Assembly: GCA_964439415.1 (NCBI GenBank)
Contig: CAYTOJ010000078.1
Coordinates: 1-9,513, forward strand
Direction: 5' to 3'
Source: CAYTOJ01 sp964439415
Lineage (GTDB): Bacteria > Pseudomonadota > Alphaproteobacteria > Rickettsiales > CAZAGG01
DNA length: 9,513 nt
Shown piece after piece: positions 1 to 7,324 of the stretch. The translations under genes and the position numbers were made by a program. The notes below the pieces were generated by a model that saw only the letters and a program-made list of their open reading frames with translations, searched no databases and was not told the origin of the DNA. Each line of letters opens with the position of its first letter. The stretch's first letter is position 1.

Positions 1-67
1 GATCCACGTGACCTATCGTCCCGATATTCGCGTGTGGCTTGCTGCGATCAAATTTCTCTTTGCTCAT
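1..67 (-). CDS. tuf: Elongation factor Tu, N-terminal fragment (cut by window edge)
   Basis: Only the first 22 codons are present; the rest lies beyond the left edge. The translation begins MSKEKFDRSKPHANIGTIGH and continues V-D, which is the conserved EF-Tu N-terminus running into the first GTP-binding loop (GHVDHGKT). EF-Tu delivers aminoacyl-tRNA to the ribosomal A site in the cytoplasm. The ATG is preceded by GGGAAG at about five bases, a reasonable ribosome binding site. The gene follows rpsL, rpsG and fusA on the same strand, so it is the str-operon copy of tuf, but it is separated from fusA by the protease and small ORFs. Identification rests on a short but very conserved stretch. Confidence 0.93.
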   Translation of the reverse strand, partial: MSKEKFDRSKPHANIGTIGHVD

Positions 68-103
68 CTTATACTTCCCTAATTATATGTAGTTAATTAC
101 TGT

Positions 104-313
104 TTACTTCGCCATAGCCTTTTCTAATTTCTTAAGTACCTCTGGCTCTGATGATAATAATTGCAGCATTTTTTCAGATTGTAAATCATCAAGTCCTGCC
201 ACAAACATACCAAGTTCTGGTGAAATATCGACCTCATACCCCCCCCCAGCACCAGCATTTAACTTTAACCTGCCGCGATTAGCGCCCTCGTCTTGAACAT
301 ATGTTACCGGCAT
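104..313 (-). CDS. Small hypothetical protein, 69 aa, between fusA and tuf
   Basis: I do not recognise this protein. It has no signal peptide or membrane segment. It has a glycine-rich patch (residues 21–25, partly coded by a nine-G run) and a probable amphipathic helical C-terminus (from about residue 42), rich in Leu, Glu and Lys. The ATG at 313 has an AGGG at 322–325, eight bases upstream, so it could be translated on its own. It starts 52 bases beyond the protease stop and ends 36 bases before tuf, so it is probably on the same transcript. A 19-codon ORF with a stronger ribosome binding site overlaps its start in another frame, so the real gene may be longer and frameshifted, with 86 aa if joined. 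Segment 121–180 has 18 G/C of 60 by hand count, lower than fusA. The coding call is likely but not certain. Confidence 0.6.
   Translation of the reverse strand: MPVTYVQDEGANRGRLKLNAGAGGGYEVDISPELGMFVAGLDDLQSEKMLQLLSSEPEVLKKLEKAMAK
239..247 (-). repeat. Homopolymer tract of nine G (coding strand) in the 69-aa ORF
   Basis: The plus strand shows nine consecutive C at 239–247. On the coding strand this reads GGG GGG GGG, giving three glycines at residues 23–25 of the small protein. Runs of this length are prone to slippage. A tenth G would put a TGA two codons after the tract. Loss of one G would keep a different frame open almost to the end. I saw no comparable G or C run elsewhere in the window; the other long runs noticed are A/T of about seven or eight. 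Confidence 0.95.
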
Positions 314-363
314 TCGTATAACCCTGGATTTTGAGTTGGTAATAGTTTTTGATCAATAGTCAT
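304..363 (-). CDS. Possible 19-codon ORF, or 5' part of a frameshifted small gene
   Basis: The ATG at 363 sits six bases after a perfect AGGAG (370–374) that overlaps the protease stop codon. It reads MTIDQKLLPTQNPGLYECR, then TAA. It overlaps the start of the 69-aa ORF by ten bases in a different frame (ATG-to-ATG distance 50 bases). Three readings are possible. It may be a short leader peptide coupled to the next gene. It may be the true N-terminus of the small protein separated by a one-base deletion (adding one base restores an 86-residue ORF). It may be a chance ORF under a good ribosome binding site. I favour one of the first two because the spacing and ribosome binding site are near ideal. 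Confidence 0.35.
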   Translation of the reverse strand: MTIDQKLLPTQNPGLYECR

Positions 364-365
364 AA

Positions 366-758
366 TTAACTCCTTAATCCCATTGCAACTCCACATGCAA
401 AATTAGGATTTTCAGGATTCACCATGAGTTTCTGTTCAAGCGGTGATATTAATAAATCCATATCTTCCATAGGAATTGTCCCTAACAACACTTCATTTCC
501 AAAGACCATTGCGCCAGCAAAACTATTCCGATTTTCAAAGCTTATTTGCACCGGCCCTGCATACGAAGCCATTATTTTTTTTCCATCAGCTAGGGCAACT
601 TCCTTCTCTTCCAAAGTATCAAGAGACAGTTGGTTCGCAACATGCTGAGGTATGCATAGCCAGTGAGCACCTGAATCTACCAATGCACGTACTGTCATTG
701 GCTTCAGCGATTCATTGCGCGGATTCCTCAAAGTAATGTTTGCGTAAACTAAACCCAT
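366..758 (-). CDS. Clan AA retropepsin-like aspartic protease
   Basis: A complete 130-aa single-domain aspartic protease of the bacterial retropepsin-like family (TIGR03698-type, predicted aspartyl protease). Residues 25–30 read ALVDSG, with the catalytic Asp28 in the D-S/T-G motif. Residues 90–103 read VLLGTIPMEDMDLL, the hydrophobic-hydrophobic-Gly hallmark plus the family block IPMEDMD. VNPENP follows at 113–118. Such proteins carry one catalytic Asp per chain and should act as homodimers. There is no signal peptide, so it is probably cytoplasmic. The substrate is unknown. The ATG lies five bases after the fusA stop, and a weak AAGG is the only visible ribosome binding site, so translation is probably coupled to fusA. 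Finding it inside the str operon is unusual. The family call is strong; the cellular role is not known to me. Confidence 0.85.
   Translation of the reverse strand: MGLVYANITLRNPRNESLKPMTVRALVDSGAHWLCIPQHVANQLSLDTLEEKEVALADGKKIMASYAGPVQISFENRNSFAGAMVFGNEVLLGTIPMEDMDLLISPLEQKLMVNPENPNFACGVAMGLRS
370..374 (-). promoter_or_regulatory. Strong ribosome binding site overlapping the protease stop
   Basis: AGGAG on the minus strand, six bases before the ATG at 363. It overlaps the last codons of the protease gene, so translation of the two would be coupled. It points to the 363 start and not to the ATG at 313, which has a weaker AGGG of its own at 322–325. Confidence 0.6.
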
Positions 759-763
759 TGTTG

Positions 764-2839
<2,076 letters not shown>

Positions 2840-2863
2840 AAAATTATCCAAATTATCCTGAAG

Positions 2864-3334
2864 TTACCATCTGTAGTGAGCGAAGGCTTTATTAGCCTCA
2901 GCCATCTTGTGAGTATCCTCACGTTTTTTTATCGCGCCTCCACGGTTGTTAGCCGCATCCAGCAACTCCGCTGCCAGGCGCTGATCCATGGTTTTTTCGC
3001 CGCGCTTGCGCGTTGAGGTTACCAGCCATTTTATGGACAGCGCCAGTTTTCTGTTATCGCGCACCTCCATAGGAACCTGGTAAGTTGCACCACCAACACG
3101 GCGGGAGCGTACCTCCAGATGCGGCTTGGCATTGTCTATAGCGGACTTGAATACCTGCAAGGCATCCTGCCCGGTTTTTTTACTTATAATGTCAAAAGCA
3201 CCATAAACGATGGATTCAGCCACCGCTTTTTTGCCTTCGTACATCACTGAATTCATGAATTTCGCTACAACCAGATCGCCATATTTGGCATCCGGATTTA
3301 TCAATCTTCTAACTGCGCTGCGTCTACGTGCCAT
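2864..3334 (-). CDS. rpsG: 30S ribosomal protein S7
   Basis: A complete 156-aa S7, the usual length. It nucleates assembly of the 30S head on the 3' major domain of 16S rRNA and lies near the E site. Visible conserved parts are the basic N-terminus MARRRSAVRR, the beta-hairpin region VRSRRVGGATYQVPMEVR (about residues 75–92) and the C-terminal block NKAFAHYRW. The gene begins only 11 bases after rpsL. An AAGGG/AGGA region just upstream of the ATG serves as ribosome binding site. In E. coli S7 represses translation through a structured rpsL–rpsG spacer of about 100 bases; the gap here is too short for that element. Confidence 0.98.
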   Translation of the reverse strand: MARRRSAVRRLINPDAKYGDLVVAKFMNSVMYEGKKAVAESIVYGAFDIISKKTGQDALQVFKSAIDNAKPHLEVRSRRVGGATYQVPMEVRDNRKLALSIKWLVTSTRKRGEKTMDQRLAAELLDAANNRGGAIKKREDTHKMAEANKAFAHYRW

Positions 3335-3345
3335 ATCCCTTTATC

Positions 3346-3717
3346 CTATTTAGGTTTCTTCGCGCCGTAGTGGGAGCGGTTTTTCTTACGATTCTTTACG
3401 CCCTGGGTATCAAGAACACCACGGACTATATGGTAGCGCACGCCCGGCAAATCCTTCACACGGCCACCACGAATCAATACTACTGAGTGCTCCTGCAGGT
3501 TATGTCCCTCACCTGGAATATAGCCTATTACTTCAAAGCCGTTAGTAAGGCGAATCTTCGCCACTTTACGCAGTGCTGAGTTAGGCTTCTTTGGTGTGGT
3601 TGTATAGACGCGTGTGCAAACACCGCGTTTTTGCGGACATGCTTTCAGAGCAGGCACTTTATTGCGCTTGCCTAAAGGTTTGCGGGGCTTTCTAACCAAC
3701 TGGTTGATAGTCGGCAT
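3346..3717 (-). CDS. rpsL: 30S ribosomal protein S12
   Basis: A complete 123-aa S12, a decoding-centre protein at the 30S subunit interface. Conserved features are the N-terminus MPTINQLVRKPR, Cys27 and Cys34, TTPKKPNSALRK (39–50 after Y38-T) and GRVKDLPGVRYH (85–96). Lys43 and Lys88, where changes cause streptomycin resistance or dependence in E. coli, are both Lys. The S12 here is therefore of the ordinary, presumably sensitive type. Asp89, the site methylthiolated by RimO in E. coli, is present. It is the first gene of the str operon, with its own promoter at 3812–3839 and a leader of roughly 88 bases. Confidence 0.98.
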   Translation of the reverse strand: MPTINQLVRKPRKPLGKRNKVPALKACPQKRGVCTRVYTTTPKKPNSALRKVAKIRLTNGFEVIGYIPGEGHNLQEHSVVLIRGGRVKDLPGVRYHIVRGVLDTQGVKNRKKNRSHYGAKKPK

Positions 3718-3811
3718 GTGATTCCGTTCTCGTTATAAGTAATAAAATTATTTTGTCTTATCGGTGGAAAAGCCGCCATATGACCGACATTGCCCCCATA
3801 AAGAGTGGCGC

Positions 3812-3839
3812 ATACTATAATTGTGCAGCCCCTAGTCAA
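3812..3839 (-). promoter_or_regulatory. Probable str operon promoter
   Basis: On the minus strand, -35 TTGACT (3834–3839), a 16-base spacer, and -10 TAGTAT (3812–3817). Transcription would start near 3805, giving a leader of about 88 bases before the rpsL ATG. The site is between the vapC stop and rpsL, where the operon promoter is expected. Both boxes are good matches to the housekeeping sigma factor consensus. Upstream transcription from vapBC could also enter, since I see no terminator between them. Confidence 0.65.
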
Positions 3840-3883
3840 GCTAATTTTTGGATATACGGCTACTATTATGACAATAGAGAAAT

Positions 3884-4435
3884 CTAACTTACAAGCAGCA
3901 CTTTTGCATTGTATTTTGTGAGCGGTAAATCGCGGGTTATCAGGGTTAAATTTTCGCAGACTGCTTGGGTGATCAGCATACGGTCGAATGGATCTTTGTG
4001 TAATATGGGTATTTCCCTGAAGTGGTTGGTATGTGAAAAGGTTACGGGTAGTTCCTCAAAATTCTTTGATTTTATAAGCTGATATATATTTTTGTTTAAA
4101 GATAATTTGCCTAATGCGCATTTTATTGAAATCTCCCATGTACTTATTGAGCTGATGATAATGCGATTACGAGTATCAGAAATTTCATCGAACCATTTTG
4201 ATGCCATCATATCGGTGCGATTCTCAAGATACCATAGAAGTATATGAGTATCGAGCAGGTAGCGATTGGACTTTCTAGTAGGCTCTATTGTGGGTATAAA
4301 TTGACCAGTATTTGCCTTTTTAAAGGTGCGTGAGCCTCCTTGTGCTTTTATCTTTTTTGTTATAGTCGCTTTTGTTAATACACTTGCCTGGGGTATTTTT
4401 AAAGATGGGTTGTTCATTTGGCTAATCGCGGCCAT
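3884..4435 (-). CDS. vapC: VapC-like PIN-domain ribonuclease toxin with N-terminal extension
   Basis: The PIN domain starts at residue 59 (YLLDTHILLWYL) and carries the expected acidic residues: Asp62, Glu101 (in TWEISIK), Asp148 and Asp151 (in HKDPFDRML), and Asp169 (in LITRD). These coordinate Mg2+ for RNA cleavage in VapC toxins. Its start overlaps the vapB stop by 14 bases, the normal toxin–antitoxin layout. The protein is 183 aa, whereas relatives of this type (COG3744-like) are near 125–130 aa and begin almost at the LLDTH motif. The first 57 residues are a Lys-rich, low-complexity-like extension with no recognised domain. No ATG, GTG or TTG lies in frame between Met7 and the PIN domain, so the extension must be translated if the toxin is made. 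Segment 4021–4140 has 37 G/C of 120, well below fusA, consistent with acquisition by transfer. Confidence 0.85.
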   Translation of the reverse strand: MAAISQMNNPSLKIPQASVLTKATITKKIKAQGGSRTFKKANTGQFIPTIEPTRKSNRYLLDTHILLWYLENRTDMMASKWFDEISDTRNRIIISSISTWEISIKCALGKLSLNKNIYQLIKSKNFEELPVTFSHTNHFREIPILHKDPFDRMLITQAVCENLTLITRDLPLTKYNAKVLLVS

Positions 4436-4670
4436 TAAATAATGCCGCTATTTCCGCATCTGCTTTATCATAATCATCAGCATACCAGATGCTACCCTCC
4501 AAGCCACCAGGCTGGCGTTGTATAGTTGCTGGCTGATACGGTATAATTCTGGCAAAAGGTTTGCCGGATTTGGCGATTATAACCTCTCCGCCTTGCTCAA
4601 CCTGCTTTAGCAGTTTGGACAGGTGGGTTTTTGCTTCATGAATATTTGCAGTGGTGGGTGGTTGCTGCAT
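4422..4670 (-). CDS. vapB: VapB-type antitoxin of the Phd/YefM family
   Basis: An 82-aa protein with a Phd/YefM-like N-terminal DNA-binding and dimerisation domain. Residues 8–35 carry the family pattern, from A-N-I-H-E-A-K-T-H-L-S-K-L-L through V-E-x-G-G-E-V-I-I-A-K-S-G-K-P. The C-terminal part (about 55–79), with GSIWYADDYD and AEIAALFNGRD, is the segment that binds and blocks PIN toxins in related pairs. It immediately precedes and overlaps vapC. Such antitoxins usually repress their own operon with the toxin as co-repressor; a 7-bp inverted repeat directly upstream of the ATG could be the operator. No strong ribosome binding site is visible. The symbol is given by family and partner, not by orthology to a named gene. 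Confidence 0.85.
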   Translation of the reverse strand: MQQPPTTANIHEAKTHLSKLLKQVEQGGEVIIAKSGKPFARIIPYQPATIQRQPGGLEGSIWYADDYDKADAEIAALFNGRD

Positions 4671-4690
4671 AAATAAATACTATTTTATTT
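4671..4690. promoter_or_regulatory. Inverted repeat before vapB, candidate autoregulatory operator
   Basis: A perfect 7-bp inverted repeat, AAATAAA – six bases – TTTATTT, directly abuts the vapB start codon. Phd/YefM-type antitoxins bind short palindromes in their own promoter. The repeat is pure A/T, so chance is a real alternative. Confidence 0.35.
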
Positions 4691-4723
4691 GCCTGGCTAA
4701 ATTAGTTTAGTCTACCACATGCA

Positions 4724-6052
4724 TCAACTACCCGCAATCATCATTTTATCCATGCGCAGGGTAGGGGAGTTGGTGCTGTATTCCAGCTTCAGGTTATTAG
4801 CTGGCGTTAGATGTTTGAACATGTCCAGCAGATGCCCGGCGATGGTTACTTCGCTGACCGGATATGTGAGCTTCCCATTTTCAATTAAAAAACCGGCTGC
4901 GCCCTGGCTGTAATCCCCGGTTACCAGATTTATACCCATACCGAAGGTCTCGGTGATATACAGGCCGTGTTTGATATCGGATATTAAATCCTCAGGCGTT
5001 ACCGTTCCATTCTCCAGATAGAAATTGCTGGTCTCAGGGTGGGGAGGGGAGGAGATGCCGCGCCCGGCATGGCCTGTGGATCTCATTTTAAGCTGCTTCG
5101 CGGTGCGGGTATCAAGAATCCAGCTTGTCAGATAGCCGTCACTCACCACGCTTAACCTTTGCCCTGCCAGGCCTTCAGCATCGAACGGGCGGGAGGCTAA
5201 TCCGCGAACAATAAAAGGATCGTCTATGATACTAATTCCATCCCTGAAAATTTTTGTATTCAGTTTGTCTTTCAGGAAGGATGCACCGCGAGCCACCGCC
5301 GCGCCATTAATCGCCCCCGCCAGTTGCCGCAGTATTCCTTTAGCTTCCCTGGGGTCAAATACTACAGGCGCGCTGCATGTGGCTATTTTCCGGGAGCCCA
5401 TCCGGCGCAGAGTTCTCTGTGCTGCGCTATGCCCGGTTGCAGCAGGATTCTTTAAATTACTGAAGCACCGGACTGCTGAATAGTCATAATCCCTCTCCTT
5501 AAGCCCGTCAATTTCCGCTATCACCGTGGCGGATACACTGTAACTGCTGGCCTGGAATGATCCTTTAAATCCATGAGAATTTAAAACATGCATACGGGAC
5601 AGGTTGTATCCGGCGTGTCCGCCTTCCGAATTGGTAATGCCGGGGTGGGAGAGAGCGGCTTCCTCAGCTTCCCCCGCCATACGGCTTAAGTCCTCAGCTT
5701 TTGGTTCATACGCATCATATAAATCGAGATTGGGAAATTCATGCGCCATTTGTGATGCATCCGGCAGACCGGAGTATTCATCATCCGGCACTACTGCTGC
5801 CATTTGTAAGGCCAGGTCGGCGGTTTTCTCAATGCTTTTATCGCTTAAATCCAGTGTTGAGGCTATGGCTACTTTGCGCCCTCTAAAAACCCTTATGCCC
5901 AGCCCTTTGGATTCTGAGCGTTCAACGTTTTCCAGCTTTCCCATGCGCCTGCTGACTGATATTTCTATGTTTTCTGATAATACTATATCAGCCGCATCAG
6001 CGCCTTTTTTCCGTATATCAAGCAGCAGAGATTCTAAGTTATCAATGTTCAT
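4724..6052 (-). CDS. pmbA: PmbA/TldE, non-metal subunit of the TldD–TldE protease
   Basis: 442 aa, near the 450 aa of E. coli PmbA (TldE), and full length. TldD and TldE form a heterodimeric metalloprotease that cleaves unfolded peptides, matures microcin B17 and helps degrade the CcdA antitoxin in E. coli. Recognisable parts are GLGIRVFRGRKVAIA (50–64), VVFDPREAKGILRQLAGAI (230–248), LVTGDYSQGAAGFLIENGK (376–394) and the C-terminal PTLRMDKMMIAGS. There is no HExxxH zinc motif, as expected for TldE and not TldD. No tldD partner is in the window. The ATG has no clear ribosome binding site. The gene is divergent from the DUF1579 gene and points towards vapBC, 53 bases away, with no obvious terminator between. 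Confidence 0.93.
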   Translation of the reverse strand: MNIDNLESLLLDIRKKGADAADIVLSENIEISVSRRMGKLENVERSESKGLGIRVFRGRKVAIASTLDLSDKSIEKTADLALQMAAVVPDDEYSGLPDASQMAHEFPNLDLYDAYEPKAEDLSRMAGEAEEAALSHPGITNSEGGHAGYNLSRMHVLNSHGFKGSFQASSYSVSATVIAEIDGLKERDYDYSAVRCFSNLKNPAATGHSAAQRTLRRMGSRKIATCSAPVVFDPREAKGILRQLAGAINGAAVARGASFLKDKLNTKIFRDGISIIDDPFIVRGLASRPFDAEGLAGQRLSVVSDGYLTSWILDTRTAKQLKMRSTGHAGRGISSPPHPETSNFYLENGTVTPEDLISDIKHGLYITETFGMGINLVTGDYSQGAAGFLIENGKLTYPVSEVTIAGHLLDMFKHLTPANNLKLEYSTNSPTLRMDKMMIAGS

Positions 6053-6064
6053 AATGGTATTAAA

Positions 6065-6092
6065 TTGACCTTACAGATTAGCAGCATACTAT
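6065..6092 (+). promoter_or_regulatory. Probable promoter of the DUF1579 gene
   Basis: -35 TTGACC (6065–6070), 16-base spacer, -10 TACTAT (6087–6092). Transcription would begin near 6099. A perfect AGAGGA ribosome binding site follows, five bases before the ATG at 6135. The layout is nearly the same as that of the str promoter. Confidence 0.65.
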
Positions 6093-6115
6093 CCGGCATA
6101 ATTTACTAAACACAA
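6086..6115 (-). promoter_or_regulatory. Possible divergent pmbA promoter sharing the -10 region
   Basis: On the minus strand, TTGTGT (6110–6115), an 18-base spacer and TAGTAT (6086–6091). The -10 overlaps the plus-strand -10 by five bases, so the two polymerases would compete. The -35 is weak and the call is tentative. Confidence 0.3.
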
Positions 6116-6134
6116 CAATACAAAGAGGAATATT

Positions 6135-6734
6135 ATGAAAAAGTTTTTAATGGCTATGTGGTGTCTGGCCACTATAGCGGCCGCGCCAGCCCATGCTGAG
6201 GATAAAAAAGCAGCCAAGCCGGATGAAGCGGCAATGAAGAAAATGATGGAACTAAGCACCCCCGGCGAGAAGCACAAAGTTCTTGAGGGGATGATAGGGG
6301 AGTGGGACTATACCATTACCTACAAAATGGCGGCTGATGCGCCTGAGCAGAAATCAACAGGCACAACCTCCAACAAATGGATTCTGGATGGCCGCTTTGT
6401 GGAAAGCACAGTCACCGGCTCAATGGATATGGGCGATCAGAGCAGGAAGTTTAATGGTATCGGCTTAATCGGTCATGACAATGTAAAAGGTGAGTATAGT
6501 AGCATTTGGATTGATGACATGAGTACAGGAATTATGACCACAAGCGGGAAGTATGATGCTGCCAGCAAAACAATAAAGGAAAGCGGTTATATGTCCTGCC
6601 CGATGAAAGGCCAGCACACAAAAATCAATGGTGAGCTTCGCTTTATTGATGACAAGCACTACAGCTACACTATGTATGATGCCAGTGCGAAAAAGCCATT
6701 CAAAACAATGGAAATACAGTATACCAAGAAGTAA
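6135..6734 (+). CDS. Secreted DUF1579 family protein
   Basis: 199 aa. Residues 1–21 form a signal peptide with a basic start (MKK), a hydrophobic core and an Ala-x-Ala cleavage site (AHA before EDKK), so the mature protein should be periplasmic. The family is recognised from EKHKVLEGMIGEWDY (Trp57) followed by alternating beta-strand segments such as STGTTSNKWILDGRFVEST, a pattern typical of DUF1579 (PF07617). The function of the family is not established. The mature chain has one Cys (155, in MSCPM). A promoter and a very good ribosome binding site lie upstream and an intrinsic terminator follows, so it is a single-gene unit, probably well expressed. Confidence 0.85.
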   Translation: MKKFLMAMWCLATIAAAPAHAEDKKAAKPDEAAMKKMMELSTPGEKHKVLEGMIGEWDYTITYKMAADAPEQKSTGTTSNKWILDGRFVESTVTGSMDMGDQSRKFNGIGLIGHDNVKGEYSSIWIDDMSTGIMTTSGKYDAASKTIKESGYMSCPMKGQHTKINGELRFIDDKHYSYTMYDASAKKPFKTMEIQYTKK

Positions 6735-6746
6735 ATGGTCTTAAAG

Positions 6747-6774
6747 AGCGGCTGGGTTATCCAGCCGCTTTTTT
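6747..6774 (+). terminator. Strong intrinsic terminator after the DUF1579 gene
   Basis: A perfect 9-bp stem AGCGGCTGG / CCAGCCGCT with a five-base loop, followed by six T (6769–6774). It begins 12 bases after the stop codon. On the other strand a CTTTAAG tail follows the stem, so it may also work, more weakly, for the convergent thioredoxin-like gene. Confidence 0.92.
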
Positions 6775-6791
6775 GCATTCGGTCACAGGCT

Positions 6792-7271
6792 CTAAGGCAC
6801 TAAATCATACTTTGTGGTATATCCGGTGTGGACTGAATTTATGCTGCCATTATCGTCAATCATAAATGTTTGCGGTACGCCCTGAATGCCCCAGGTGCTG
6901 CCCATGAATCCGTTTTGATCATGCAATACATGGCGGTAGGGATTGCCAGCCTCCGCCAGCATGGTGCTGGTATTCTCCGGTTTGTCCATATAAGCAACGC
7001 CGATAATAATAGTGCCGGAGCGGGAAAGCTGCATTAGTTCAGGCATTTCCATCCGGCATGGTTTGCACCAGCTGGCGAAGAAATTAACCATATATGGGCT
7101 GCGTCCTAGAGTTTCCGCCAGGCTTTGGTTATCACTGGCTATCTGGCTGATAAAACCATCGGGGATTTTGGATAACTCTAAATCCCCCGGTGTTGCCGCA
7201 TTCGCACCCTGCAAGCAGAGCAGCAGGCTCAGAGCTAATATTATAGCTGCCTTAAAAATCACGCTCTTCAT
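6792..7271 (-). CDS. Secreted TlpA/DsbE-like thioredoxin-fold protein
   Basis: 159 aa. Residues 1–25 look like a signal peptide (KAAIILALSLLLC core, ANA–AT cleavage), giving a periplasmic protein; uncleaved anchoring is an alternative. The thioredoxin domain shows NFFASWCKPCRMEMPEL with the redox motif Cys69-Lys-Pro-Cys72 and the cis-proline loop GVPQTFMID (Pro133). Lys-Pro between the cysteines and the -RxEMP- continuation are typical of TlpA, ResA and CcmG/DsbE reductants, which reduce apocytochrome c or other periplasmic disulfides. No cytochrome c maturation genes are in the window, so the exact substrate is open. The C-terminus is short, ending soon after the last predicted strand, so the final helix may be reduced. 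The ribosome binding site is weak. Confidence 0.88.
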   Translation of the reverse strand: MKSVIFKAAIILALSLLLCLQGANAATPGDLELSKIPDGFISQIASDNQSLAETLGRSPYMVNFFASWCKPCRMEMPELMQLSRSGTIIIGVAYMDKPENTSTMLAEAGNPYRHVLHDQNGFMGSTWGIQGVPQTFMIDDNGSINSVHTGYTTKYDLVP

Positions 7272-7324
7272 CTTACCCGCAACAATTTATTGAATTCTAT
7301 AAAAACACAGATACCATCATGATT

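Noticed and set aside
82..87. Perfect TATAAT on the minus strand just before tuf, as a tuf promoter
   Set aside because: No -35 match lies at 15–19 bases upstream, and transcription would start within the ribosome binding site, leaving almost no leader.
3758..3790. Ten-codon ORF (MSVIWRLFHR) in the rpsL leader as a regulatory leader peptide
   Set aside because: The G-run before it is too close to the ATG for a normal ribosome binding site, and there is no attenuator-like hairpin with a T-run after it.
3863..3877. CTATT/AATAG hairpin after vapC as a terminator
   Set aside because: The stem is only five A/T-rich pairs and no T-run follows on the minus strand.
4702..4716. CTAAA/TTTAG hairpin between pmbA and vapB as a terminator
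   Set aside because: It is a five-pair A/T stem without a following T-run in the pmbA direction.
5604..6068. 154-codon plus-strand ORF antisense to pmbA
   Set aside because: It is Ser-rich low-complexity translation of the reverse of a solid PmbA gene, and it runs out through the DUF1579 promoter.
6055..6069. Similarity between GGTCAATTTAATACC upstream of pmbA and GGTCAATTTATACCC in the VapC extension (minus strand)
   Set aside because: A 14–15 base A/T-rich near match with one indel is not enough to call a repeat.
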